The position numbers were made by a program, and so were the translations under genes. Positions 53,963-64,000 of a stretch of DNA of 64,000 nt are shown piece by piece (positions within the stretch are counted from its first letter, which is position 1; the number at the start of each line of letters is the position of its first letter). The notes under the pieces were generated by a model that made no database searches, was not told where the DNA came from, and saw nothing but the letters and a program-made list of their open reading frames with translations. Origin of the DNA: Gentiana macrophylla (taxonomy: Eukaryota; Streptophyta; Magnoliopsida; Gentianales; Gentianaceae); contig CM047808.1 in assembly GCA_026214975.1 (NCBI GenBank), positions 64,196,583 through 64,260,582 of the forward strand, written 5' to 3'.

Positions 53963-55732
53963 TGTTAGGTTTTATGCCCGAAAGACAATTTGTAATTGCT
54001 TTATTTAAATAAATGACATAATTTATTTCATCTTATTTATTCGTATTTATTGCCAATATTAATACACCGCAGAAAACCGTAAGTATATTGATTATGTAAT
54101 CACATAACTCAGTGTATGGCTATACACACGAGGAATGAGTTTGTGAAATATACTTAAATTAACTTAGTCCGTAGCGTTTATTAATCTGAGTACTGGTCTC
54201 AAGATTAATTTGCTAATAATGCACCCAGAATACTTTAGGTGTGACAATCTTATCCGGACTGTCGGTAATAGGGTACCTAATGGGGCATTTATATATGATG
54301 ATACTCATATGGGGCTGGCCCAATTTGATTTGAGTTCTCGATATAATTCCGTAATCGAGAAATCTCATCGAATCACAAGATGATCATATATAGATTAATC
54401 TCAATCCTAAGGTGATCACAGAAGACTGGTTAGACTAGGGTAGGGATTGATGTGTTAGCAAGGATCACTTCGTAGTATGTGGTCCAACACTTCTCGTTGG
54501 CTCTATTCTAGGATGAGTGAGTAGTCTGTGTTATCACAGATATGGAATCCATTCCTTCCCTCGGGAAGTAGACAGACAGTTCCCTTATTTGTTGATCCTA
54601 GAAACTGATCGATGGGCCCAGTTCATATTACATTAGTTATGAACTAATTGATCACTACGGGGTTAATGGTAAATAAGGATAATATGTTTCGAGAAGGGTT
54701 TACGGAGATATCCCGAATCGAAGTGAACAGTCTATGGAGGATTTATACATATGTAATGATTATATCTGTGGACACCTTATAACTCATAGTTGAGTGTAAG
54801 TTTATATCTATATTCAGCAGAGTTCAGTTTCGGGTTTATGGTGGTGTAATCCCGAAATTAATAGATTGAATATTATTGTTCGGTCTGACGAATATATGGT
54901 CCCCGACGTGGCTCCTAGCATATACGTTTTCTCGTCGTTTCACCTCAATTATAATTAAATAGTTGGATTGGACTATTTAATTGATATGTGGATTAATTGT
55001 TTAGTTGGACTAAATAATTAAATACATGGAAAAGAAATTTTTCTTGGACTTGGCCCACTGTGACAAAAAATGCGTGTGGACCTTTACTTAATTAGGCTTG
55101 GCGCATTTTGTGATAAAATGATTATTAAGGAATTATTTTTCTTGGATAATTATTTAACATGTGATTTATCTTTAATTTGTTAATTGATAATTCATGGAAT
55201 ATTAGATAATAACATTATTTATCCTAATTTGTTTGGGATAATTATTTTATTTATCTTTTATTTAGAATAAGGATTAATCTAATAATTATCTCTTAATTAT
55301 TAAATCCTTGGAGGACAAGGATTACTCTCCTATATAAAGAGAGTTCTCCCAAGCCTTATGACACACACAATTTTTGATTTTACGTAAGTAATTGAGCAAG
55401 AATTTTTGGCTCTTTTACATAGGGTTTGAGTTTTAGAAAATTTCGGGTTTTCTATGGTAGCATATCAAGGTGGTCCGGCGGCTTGAAACACCATCCACTT
55501 GGTGTTGCTTGGAGATACACGTTGGAAGATGGTGGCATCTCATTGGATCGAGTAGCTTGGATTAGAGATTGTTCTTGACATTTATACACCATAAACTGGT
55601 AAGCAATCTAAACCCCCTTGTAGGTTTAGATCTATTTTTTTTTGTGTATTTTGGTTGACTAGATCTAGATCTATACTATTCCATAGCATAATCGGACGGA
55701 TCTTGATCCATCCGGTGATATTACATCTAACA
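53963..55732 (+). repeat. 3' LTR of copia element, 1770 bp
   Basis: Starts TGTTAGGTTTTATGCCCG, ends CATCTAACA, and is followed by CTTAC. It carries the full LTR including the segment lost from the 5' LTR. TATATAAAG at 55331. Confidence 0.95.
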
Positions 55733-55737
55733 CTTAC

Positions 55738-56720
55738 TATTCTTTTTTAGAAGTCCTGCAAAATAAGGTTAAGGAACAAATGCATGGAATTTTAAATAGT
55801 AAGTAAACTTGAGAATTGAGTGCACAAGCATTTAAAAAAACAAGTGACATTCATTCATTAGCACCAGCTTGGGCCGAGTCGATGAGTCGAGAACCACCCT
55901 AACACCATATATACAAAGGATTTCTACCGCACATCACGAGAACAAGCCATTCCTGACAACTCCGGCCGATCGTTACGGAAAAAGGAATTAACCTTCACCG
56001 TTCAAACCTCCTACACAGTTCCAGTCAACCTTATCTATGCCCTTGGGCACACACACCAACCGTCGGCCATTTCTTTCCCGGATGATGCATGAACCTACAG
56101 GGAAAAGGTAACGTCCCCGCTTTTACGAGTGAGGACCCTAGCTACTGTTGAAAAAGACCTCGAGTTAAGAGGTCCCGAGACCGGTGACTAGCCATTCTCC
56201 TAAGAGCAGTAACTCTAATCTCCCTAGCCACTAGATTTTAGACACTTTTGTATCATAAGCGAGCGAGCGTGTAATATCCGTCAATTCCTAGTGTCGAGTT
56301 ATAAGGTACGAGAAGTGTGCACCAGTTCAAACCAATTTATATTACATTACCTATCTTTAAGAAATCATTCCCAATCGACTTACAAGTTAAAAAAAAAAAA
56401 GTACAACTGATACAAGTAGGCTATAATAAAATAATTAAAACGACATACTTTGGCTTTAACATAAAATAAGAACTCACATTTTGTTGGCACCAACAAGGAG
56501 TACTTGCCCTTCACGGTCGTTGGAAATGTTGCAGCTTTAGTTTTATTCTAAGTTTAACTAGTTACATCTACCCAATTTCCCCAAACGGTTTATTAATATT
56601 AACTCTACACCATGTTCTCGTTCATATTCCACTTAAAAGCCATCAATTTCTAGTACAGATTACTTGCGGGCACTCGGTTCATTTTTATATTCATAACTCT
56701 GATCTAAATGATGTTTTACA
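55738..56720. other. Non-coding, gypsy-LTR-like DNA
   Basis: The sequence continues across the copia insertion from 46330 (AGCGGAAGTCC). It includes GC-richer stretches and AAAGGTAACGTCCCCGC (about 56104), resembling the TGTAACG-type start of gypsy LTRs in reverse. No coding region. Precise boundaries were not found. Confidence 0.4.
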
Positions 56721-57629
56721 GGATGGTCCCTTTTACGCTTTTGGGAAGCCTTTACTTTTGAAGAAGATGCCAATGTTGTTTAATTTTAGTAAAAAGGGTT
56801 GTTCTCTGGTTCCTGTTTGGGTTCAATTACCTAATCTACCTTTAAGGCTTTGGAAATACAAGTGTTTGAGCAAAATATGCTCTTTTCTAGGAAATTCTCA
56901 GTATACTGATAAAGTTACAGCCTCTCGGAAGGTTTTGAGTTTTTCCAGGTGCCTTGTATAAGTGGATCTCAAGATGAAATTGCCCTTTGTGATTCCTATT
57001 ACAATGCATGATGGAAAGGTTCTTATGCAACCTGTCTTGTATGAAGAAATGCCTAGGTTTTGTACCAAGTGTAATAAACTAGGGCATAATGTTGTTGGAT
57101 GTGATGACTCCAAGATTGAGGTCACTGTTTTGTATGTGGCTAGGTCAAAAAAACCTAATTCTGTTCCTACCAAGCCTAATACATCAAAGAAGAAGAAATT
57201 GGTTGTCATTGCTGATACTGGTCCTTCTGATAATGCTCATGTTGTTGATGTTGCTCATGTTACTGGTGTTGCTCGAAAGTCTGCTGCAGCATCTACTGAT
57301 AAGGCTCCAAATGATGTGGATAATGTTATTGATAAAAAGGCAAGAATGTGGCTGGAAACAGCAAAGGAAAAGAGGTGTTAAGAGATAATGTAACTACCCC
57401 TGTTACTAACACATTTGATGTGTTATCTCCCGACAAAAGAACAAATTGGGTAGATGAGATGGAGGTAGAGGATCAGGTGGTCAAAGGTAACATTGTGGCT
57501 TCTTGTTCCAGGAAATCCAAGAAAAAGAAGAAGAATAATAGGCACGACACTGATGGTGTTTCTGGAAATGTTAGTAAATCAAATGCTGTTGTCTCTAGAG
57601 GTGGATTACCTCTAGTTAGACAAAAATGA
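56721..57629 (+). pseudogene. L1-type LINE ORF1 (DUF4283 and CCHC), 5'-truncated
   Basis: Begins within a DUF4283-like RNA-binding region (GPFYAFGKPLLLKKMP, VPVWVQLPNLPLRLW), passes an in-frame TAA at 56959, and continues with VLYEEMPRFCTKCNKLGHNVVGC, an intact CX2CX4HX4C knuckle at 57059-57102. A Lys/Thr/Val-rich linker follows, then after a frameshift near 57340 the tail, ending at TGA 57627-57629. That stop overlaps the ORF2 ATG (ATGA). ORF1 would coat the LINE RNA. The first part of the ORF and the 5' UTR are missing. Confidence 0.85.
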
Positions 57630-60600
57630 TAGAGTTGCATAATATTAGAGGGTTCAATAAGGTCACCAAACAATCTACTGTTGTCAAATTCCTTAGGCAG
57701 CATCAAATTACCTTACTTGGAATCCTTGAGACTAAGCTGTCTCAAAATAGCATGGATTACTTTTTGAGTAATAAAATTCATTCTTGGAAGTTTGTTAATA
57801 ACTTTGATCTTCATGCCAGTAAGAGGATATGAGTTATTTAGGAACCTTGTTTTATTGATGTTAAGGTTTTGGAGGTTGATATCCAGTGGATCCACTGCAA
57901 GGTGAAGATTTGGTCATAGGGGACTAATTTCTGGTCACTTTTGTCTATGGTCTGCACTCTATGGGTGATAGGAGGTCTATGTGGGACTAGATCATGGAGT
58001 TAAGTGTTTGCTTTTCTCTTCCTTGGATGGTTCTTGGTGATTTTAATTCTGTTTTATCAGTGGAGGATAAAATGAAGGGGAATGTGCCAACTGATTATGA
58101 GATGCAAGATGGTGTTGATTGTTGCTTGGATGCTAACCTCTCTAATTTGACCTCTGATGAGTACTTCACTTGGAATTATGTTGGTGTGTTTACTAGGATT
58201 GATAGGGTCATTGTTAATGCCTCCTGGTATGATTGGAACCTGAATGCTCTTGTTTTTTTTGAACCTCCTGGTCTTCATTATGATCATTCTCCCTGTAGAA
58301 TTTCTTTATCTACTGATTCTATGCCAAGAATGAAGCCCTTCATGTTTTTTAATATGTGGATGCAACATGAGAGTTATAATGATGTTCTTGCTCATTGTTG
58401 GAGTCAAGATGTTTCTAGTACTGCCATGTACCAACTTTGCAAAAGGATTAAAAGTCTTAAGCAACCTTTGAGGGTCTTGAACAAGAAGCACTATGCTCAT
58501 ATCTCAGTTAGGTCTGAGAATGCTCTTAAGTTGCTTGGAGATCTGCAATCACAGTACAATCTGGTGCCTAGTGTGTCTTTGGCTTGTCAGATTTTGGAAC
58601 AGAAGAAGATTTGTCATAGTTTTGAGGCTCCTGAGGAACTTTTCTATCCAAGAAAGCAAAAGGAATGTATATGAAGCTTAATGACAGGGGTTCCAAGTTT
58701 TTTCACTCTTTGGTGAAAAGGAACAATGCTAGGAAGCACTTTTCCTCTGTTAAACTTGCTGATAATACCTTTACTACCTCTTATGATCAGATTGGGGAGG
58801 CTTTTGTTGGTTTCTATTCTGATTTGTTGGGTAATGAGGTTGTTTCTGCTCTTATTGATGAGGATGATGTCAATGCTGGCCCTAAAATTTCTAGTGCTTG
58901 TGTTGACAATATGTTAAGAGAGGTCACTGCTGTGGATGTTAAGGAAGCTTTGTTTTCCTTCATTGATGATAAATCCCCTGGTCCTGATGGTTTCTCTGCT
59001 GGTTTCTTCAAAAAATATTGGGATATTGTTGGTGCTGATTTTACTAATGTTGTGTTGTAATTCTTTCATCATGATGCTTTGTTGAAACAGTTTAACCATG
59101 CTGTTATTGCCTTGATTCCAAAGATTACTCATGCTACATCTATCGGTGATTATAGACCTATTTCCTGCTGCAATGTCACTTACAAGGTGATATCTAAGAT
59201 TTTGGCTACAAGACTATCTGGTTATCTGCCTGATCTCATTGTTGAATCACACACTGGTTTTGTTGATGGTAGGGCAATGACAGACAATATTTTCCTCTGT
59301 CAGGAGTTGATCAGGCATAATGGAGTTAAAAGGGACCCTCTTAGGTGCTTGATTAAAATGGATATAAAAAAGCCTTTGATTATGTTCACAGGTCTTTTTT
59401 GGAGGCTGTTTTGAGGTGTTTTGGATATTCTGACAGGTTTAGAAAGTGGATTATGCTATGTGTTTCTATTGCATCTTACTCCCCGTCTATTAATGGTGAA
59501 ATGAAAGGGTTTTTTCCATGCATGAGGGGTTTAAGACAAGGTGATCCACTGTCTCCCTTCTTGTTTGTAATTGGAATGGAGTACTTCTCTAGAATGTTCA
59601 GGATTCTGGGGGAGGATTCTGGTGAAGGATTCTGAGTTTTACTGTCATGCTGGATGCCAGAATCTGTAGATCAATCACCTTGCCTTTGCTGATGATTTGA
59701 TGCTGTTTGCAAGAGGTGATCCTATTTATGTCACTCTTTTGATGAATTGTTTAACAGTTTTTGGAAAATGCTGTGGCCTTGTTGCTAATTTTCCTAAGTC
59801 AGAGATGTTTTATGCTGGTTTAAATGATGAGAATAAGGCTGAGTTGTTTGATATTACTGGACTGAAAGAATGTGTTTTGCCTATTAGTTATCTTGGTATC
59901 CCACTTTGTGCTAATAAGGCTGAATGTGGTCCATTTTGATCCCCAATTTGCATCTTTGAGGAACTACTTCTATAATTGGAAAGGTGCCACCCTTTCTTAT
60001 GCTGCCAGGCTTCTGGTTATTTTATCTTTTATACAAGGTGTGTACTGTTATGGCTTGGTATCTATCCGATTATTGGCAAGTGTTAAGTTGAAGATGGATC
60101 AATTGTGCAGGAGGTTTTTGTGGTTGGGGGGGGGGGGGGGGTTGGAAGGATGTTTGTTTACCTAAATCTGAGGGTGGTCTGGGGGTTTTTTAGCTTGATG
60201 CTTTGAATCTGGCACTTATATGTAGGATTCTGTGGAACTTTCAGTGCAAAAAAAGACTGCCTTAAGGTGAAATGGATCGGTGAAGAGTACCTACAAAATG
60301 TGGATATTTGGGATTATAAGTCTAAGCATGGAGATTCTGCTTCGATCAAAGCTATGTTTAGATAGTATAGGTACTGCTAATGCTGCTGTGGTTCTGTTAC
60401 AGTCCTGGTCTACTCAAGTTGAGCCCTAGGAAGGCCTAAGATTTCTTTATGGTGAATGGCTCTAAAGTTTGGTGGTGCAGAACTATTTGGAATACTACGG
60501 CTACTCCTAAACATTGTTTTTTGCTCTGGATGTCTATGAGGAACTGCTTTCTTACTAATGACAGGCTTCAGATTGATGATAAGTTGTGCTCTCTCTGTTG

Positions 60601-60763
60601 TCTGGTTAATGAATCTGCCTCCCATTTGTTCTTTCAGTGTTATGTTTCCTATATGGTTTGGGGAAAGATCAGATTGTGGTTAGGCATCAACAAGAGGTTG
60701 GAAACAGTGAAGATTTCTGATGTTCTGCATTGTATTAAGACTCACATCTTTTATATAATGTAG
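57626..60763 (+). pseudogene. L1-type LINE ORF2: endonuclease, RT, zinc finger; many frameshifts
   Basis: The ATG overlaps the ORF1 stop. The APE-type endonuclease is partly readable: LGILETKLSQ (57715-57745), WMVLGDFNSVLS (about 58024) and DHSPCRISL (about 58281). RT motifs: SPGPDGFSAGFFKKYWD (58975), YRPISCCNVTYKVISKILATRL (59152), SHTGFVDGRAMTDNI, LRQGDPLSPFLFV (59530) and AFADDLMLFA (59688). The C-terminal zf-RVT has FLLWMSMRNCFLTNDRL, CSLCCLVNESASHLFFQC and VW (60449-60670). At least seven frameshifts or stops separate them, and a 16-base G run lies at 60124-60140. ORF2 would nick DNA and copy the LINE RNA in place. Confidence 0.88.
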
Positions 60764-61187
60764 GATGATTTCCTTTGTACACTTTTACCCCATGATGTTA
60801 GGGTTTTGTGTATCTTTTTTTTATATCTTTTGGTGCTTGTCGGTGGTTGTATGAGATTATTTTGTTTCTCTACACACCATGGGATAGGCTCTGTGAGTTA
60901 TGCTCTCATATGACCCCATTTTGTTGTTTTTGAGTGTTGTTAAGTGTTTATGGGCTGTTGTTTCTTGTAACATATAACTTCAGGGGTCTTATGCTGCTTG
61001 AAATCAACAAATCTAACCTCTTTTCAACACTATGTAGGTCTAGCCTACTTCCTTTATTCTTTAGGATGTAATTTCTTGTATTTTGCATACCTTGGTTATA
61101 TATATTTTAACATTTAACCATAAAAAATACCATGATAGTTATAGTTGTTACTTTTACTGTTACCATCACAACAGAATTTTTTGTTTA
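60764..61187 (+). other. LINE 3' UTR and flank
   Basis: T-rich 3' UTR without open frames. The LINE probably ends near the A-rich ACCATAAAAAATACC at about 61116-61130. No convincing target duplication was seen. Confidence 0.5.
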
Positions 61188-61192
61188 CTTAG

Positions 61193-63006
61193 TGTTGGGA
61201 ATAAAATTTATTTTTGTTGATGATTCATCTTATTCAAGAACATGTTTGTTAACACCCCATTGATGAAGTGCTGAAACTAATTGTTATAGTGGAAAGCTAA
61301 AATATGTCTAGAACTAAATGTATAGGTTTTACTACAGTATGATAATTGTATAGATTATACCAGACAAGCACTGTAATAGATAGAAGTGTCGTAGAACTTA
61401 AACTGGAAATCATCTAAGAAACTGGAAAACACTTAGATAACTGGAACTGAACTTAAGACTGAAGATGTACACCTAGAACTGAATGTTCATTCAGAAACTG
61501 AAGAAGGTAAGTTCGCTGAGGGACATAGACTCGGTTGGCTTATCTAGAGTAGAAGGGTGAGGGAACAAACTCAGTATTTGAAGAACTAAGGGACACAGAC
61601 TCAGTTAAGAAAGATTGAAGAACTGAGGGTTCAAACTCAGTTATGAAGATTTTAAGCCGAGACTGTAAAATTAAAATTCAGGTAGGTCTGTGATGGCCTA
61701 AACTGACATTATGGATCTTGAAAGAAGACCTAAGTATCATAAGGACAATGATATCTCAGAAGAACTTTACAAGGAATGGTATAATCTGATTCAGTCACAT
61801 AAAATCAGATAACTAGAGTACTCAGTTAATTCTCTAAGTCATTTAGTAAACTGAAAACTGACATACACAATATAAAACTGACCAGTAAACTCAATTTTAT
61901 AGTCAGCCATCCAATAAACTAATAGTACATTCTAATGTTGTAAAGGAAGCAACTCTATTGGATGAAATACTGACAAGTCAGAACGGTCACTAAATATAGC
62001 TGTTACAAGATAGATGTTGATACAATTTGAATTCAAGCAAGATGAACGTTGGACCTCACACTATAAATAGAGGACTCTGCAACAAGGATCAAACACAAAA
62101 AATTAACAAGATTATAAGCAATTTGGTGCACAAGTCTCATTCATTCGAATTACTATCTTTATTTGCGCTTAACAAGATCATATCTAGAATTCTTCAAGTG
62201 TTCAAGCAACATCGATCTTTTCCAGATTTCTACACTTTGAAGAACCACAAGAAAGAATCAAATTGTTGATTCTTAGCCCAACTTTGATTCTTAATCAAAG
62301 GTTTAGACTGTGAAGCAATCCGGCCAGGAGTTGCCAAGGACAGTTGTGACACTTGCAGTCGGGTAGACTGTGTTTGTGGTGGTAGCTGGTGGAGAGGCAA
62401 TACAACCCTCTAAGGACCATTGGTTCAAACAATTGAAGAGCAGCCATACAACATGTTCTTTAGTTTTTTTGATAGTGACACAAGGGATTAGTCAAGGACT
62501 ATCATATAGGACTTTTTGTAACTGTGTACCTCAGAGTTCTAGTGGAATTTTCCTCCTACATCACAGGGGAAGAGTGGACTAACAGGATTACACCACCTGG
62601 AACCACTATAATTCTTCCTCTACTTACTTTACGCATTTACATTATGTTATTTACTTTTATAGCATTTATATTTGTTTATACAGCGTACTGAAACTGATTG
62701 TTATAAGCATACATAGTTCACAAACTGACATTCACAAGAATTCAGTTTTGCATACACATCTTTTTCTTATAGAATAACAAGATCCAGATAAAGGCTAAAA
62801 TCTATATCCACTGCAGGTTGACTCAGTTTTGCACAAGTCAGTTTGACATAAACTCAGTTTTTTCAGCTCAACTCCACACAAGTTAAAACTCAACCTTAAT
62901 TGTTAATCAATCTGTACGAGACTCAGTTCTCAGTTAGGTTTTTGGTGACAAGTTTATTCACCCCCCCCCCCTCTAAACTTGTGTTAGCCTTTCCAAGGGA
63001 CCAACA
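61193..63006 (+). repeat. Solo Sirevirus-like LTR, 1814 bp
   Basis: Begins TGTTGGGAAT and ends GGGACCAACA. It is flanked by CTTAG (61188-61192) and CTTAC (63007-63011), a near-match target duplication (4 of 5). No PBS or PPT lies at either side, so the internal region was probably lost by LTR-LTR recombination. TATAAATAGAGG at 62062. A run of 12 C at 62961-62972. The frames at 62027-62269, 62370-62582 and 62900-63280 are not genes. Confidence 0.85.
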
Positions 63007-63011
63007 CTTAC

Positions 63012-63691
63012 GCAAACTTAGAAATGTACGTTTATTTATTGGATGGACCTTATCACTAATTACGTTGCTCTACTTGAAGTCACGTTTCTGGCAGCCATAT
63101 CAATCAGTAGGAGAGGTGACGTTCCCCTTGACGAATGACCAAAGATTGTTACAACACTTTAACGTTTATAAAACTCCTATAGTATGCCTTATATCGAGTC
63201 ATCATAGTCCCATGATGATGTATAGGCCCACCAAGTCAGGTTATTCACTACTGGGCCAGGCCCATCTAGTTATTGTGTAATAAAAATGGGAGGGATAGAG
63301 TAGGTTTCCCCCAGACCCTGGGCATAAGCTAACTTTTGAGAAGAATTGGCAGAGCAGGACTCTGCCATATTCTGAGCAGAATGACCAAATAACTGTCAAT
63401 GATAGGGACATAACCGTTTACAATGTAGATAGAGTCCCACGTCTTATAGTGTCCAAAATAACTGATGATAACTCCCCATTATGGTAGGGAATGGTATCAT
63501 CACGATCTATAGGTATAAAAGGTAAATCCTGAACTACGAGAGGGACTTGATTCCGATTCTATACTTGAAGTTGATACGTAGGCAGCTCTCTCAAAGAGTT
63601 CAGTCCAAGTTCATACAAAATCTATTTATTTATGTACTATTTTCCTAACTCGAATCATTTAATTACCCGATTGCAAATTTAATCATCATCA
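63012..63691 (+). repeat. Probable 5' LTR of a further gypsy element
   Basis: Upstream of a PBS-like site. Contains a TATA box GGTATAAAAGG at about 63512-63522 and ends CATCATCA. The left boundary was not recognised; it may have been split by the solo LTR. No coding sequence. Confidence 0.5.
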
Positions 63692-63710
63692 TTTGGTGCT
63701 AGAAGGAGGG
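63692..63710 (+). other. Probable primer-binding site
   Basis: TTTGGTGCTAGAAGGAGGG directly follows the LTR-like CATCA end. Similar T(T)GGCGCTAGAAGGAGGG sites occur in plant Tat-lineage gypsy elements (tRNA-Arg type, from memory). Confidence 0.55.
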
Positions 63711-63745
63711 TGAGATTCTAGTTCGTGAGTTTCTTTTATAGTGAA

Positions 63746-64000
63746 ATGGCGAAAAATCAGGGGAAGAAGCATCAAAATCAAACAGATGTTGAAAATCAAA
63801 ACAGAGGAGAGAATTAGGGAGGAAATAATCAACAACCTGGAAATAAAACTCTAATTGAATAAGGACAAACCAGCAAACCAAACACAGTCAGACATATGTT
63901 GGTGGAAAACCTGGCAAATCTCGAAGGTGAAGAGATAAAAGTGATGAAACAGTGTTGCAGTTCATGAAGAGATTCAATGGAGAGTCATCCTATATAGCGG
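63746..64000 (+). pseudogene. Start of a gypsy gag, broken, running off the window
   Basis: The ATG at 63746 opens 23 codons (MAKNQGKKHQNQTDVENQN) rich in Gln/Asn, then TAG at 63815. The same frame resumes with Gly/Asn/Gln-rich sequence, a further stop, and SKPNTVRHMLVENLANLEGE. The position just after a PBS suggests gag. It cannot be confirmed because the window ends. Confidence 0.45.

Larger units (their letters stand above)
46336..55732 (+). mobile_element. Full-length Ty1/copia retrotransposon, 9.4 kb, inactive
   Basis: Two LTRs, PBS, long leader, gag-pol remnants and PPT are in canonical copia order (protease, integrase, RT, RNase H). The element is flanked by a perfect 5-bp target duplication CTTAC (46331-46335 and 55733-55737). 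All coding domains carry disabling changes. Confidence 0.96.

Noticed and set aside
60124..60140. G16 run as a G-quadruplex regulatory element
   Set aside because: A homopolymer run inside a decayed LINE, where a run of a few Gly codons is expected; it could be slippage or sequencing error. The C12 run at 62961 is treated the same way.
1..63006. Pairing the window-start LTR with the LTR at 61193 as one element's two LTRs
   Set aside because: The 61193 copy has its own near-matching flanks (CTTAG/CTTAC) and no PPT before it, so it is a separate solo LTR.

Overview
The window is nuclear DNA of a flowering plant, probably a eudicot. It is almost entirely a nest of transposable elements, with two short remnants of ordinary intron-containing genes. 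The evidence is plant-type Ty1/copia, Ty3/gypsy and L1 (LINE) proteins, plant tRNA primer-binding sites next to LTR ends, MITEs with target duplications, AT-rich intergenic DNA, and a three-exon fragment of a plant-only membrane protein family (DUF1475). There are no bacterial-style operons, rRNAs, tRNAs or CRISPR arrays. The species cannot be named from the sequence.

Layout. 1-4432: Sirevirus-like copia element A (+), with LTR end, PBS, gag and an extra gene (ORF3), but no pol. 4958-5410: small hAT element with a perfect 8-bp target duplication. 5492-5960: CACTA-like terminus. 6716-7391: DUF1475 gene fragment (-). 7725-13394: second Sirevirus-like element B (-), again gag (plus protease) and ORF3 with no integrase/RT. 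13395-14353: gypsy 3' LTR (-) inserted in B. 14400-15140: gypsy LTR fragment that runs into a GC-rich minisatellite. 15437-15709: Stowaway-like MITE. 15710-18279: AT-rich DNA with small duplications and possible exon remnants. 18280-~25270: copia LTR plus a long non-coding internal region (LARD-like). ~25271-31997: Athila-like gypsy element (-) with gag-protease, PBS and a 5' LTR carrying a palindrome array. 31998-35516: ORF3 tail and 3' LTR of a third Sirevirus (C), abutting another Sirevirus LTR. 35546-41846: complete Athila-like non-autonomous element flanked by ACAGA. 41852-45300: decayed chromovirus-type gypsy pol (-). 45301-46330: another gypsy tail and LTR. 46336-55732: full-length copia element flanked by CTTAC, with decayed gag-pol. 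55738-56720: gypsy-like non-coding DNA. 56721-61187: 5'-truncated L1 LINE. 61193-63006: solo Sirevirus LTR. 63012-64000: start of another gypsy element.

How the parts relate. None of the elements can encode a working replication machine now: every gag or pol copy carries stops, frameshifts or deletions. Several pairs look like non-autonomous/autonomous relatives. The non-coding element at 18280 shares LTR, leader and a predicted leader intron with the coding element at 46336. The two pol-less Sireviruses share gag and ORF3 architecture. The two Athila-like elements, on opposite strands, share conserved non-coding blocks downstream of gag. Insertion order is partly readable: the gypsy LTR cut Sirevirus B; the Athila-like element inserted just beyond a Sirevirus LTR; the 46336 copia element inserted in older gypsy-like DNA; and the solo LTR lies just downstream of the LINE.
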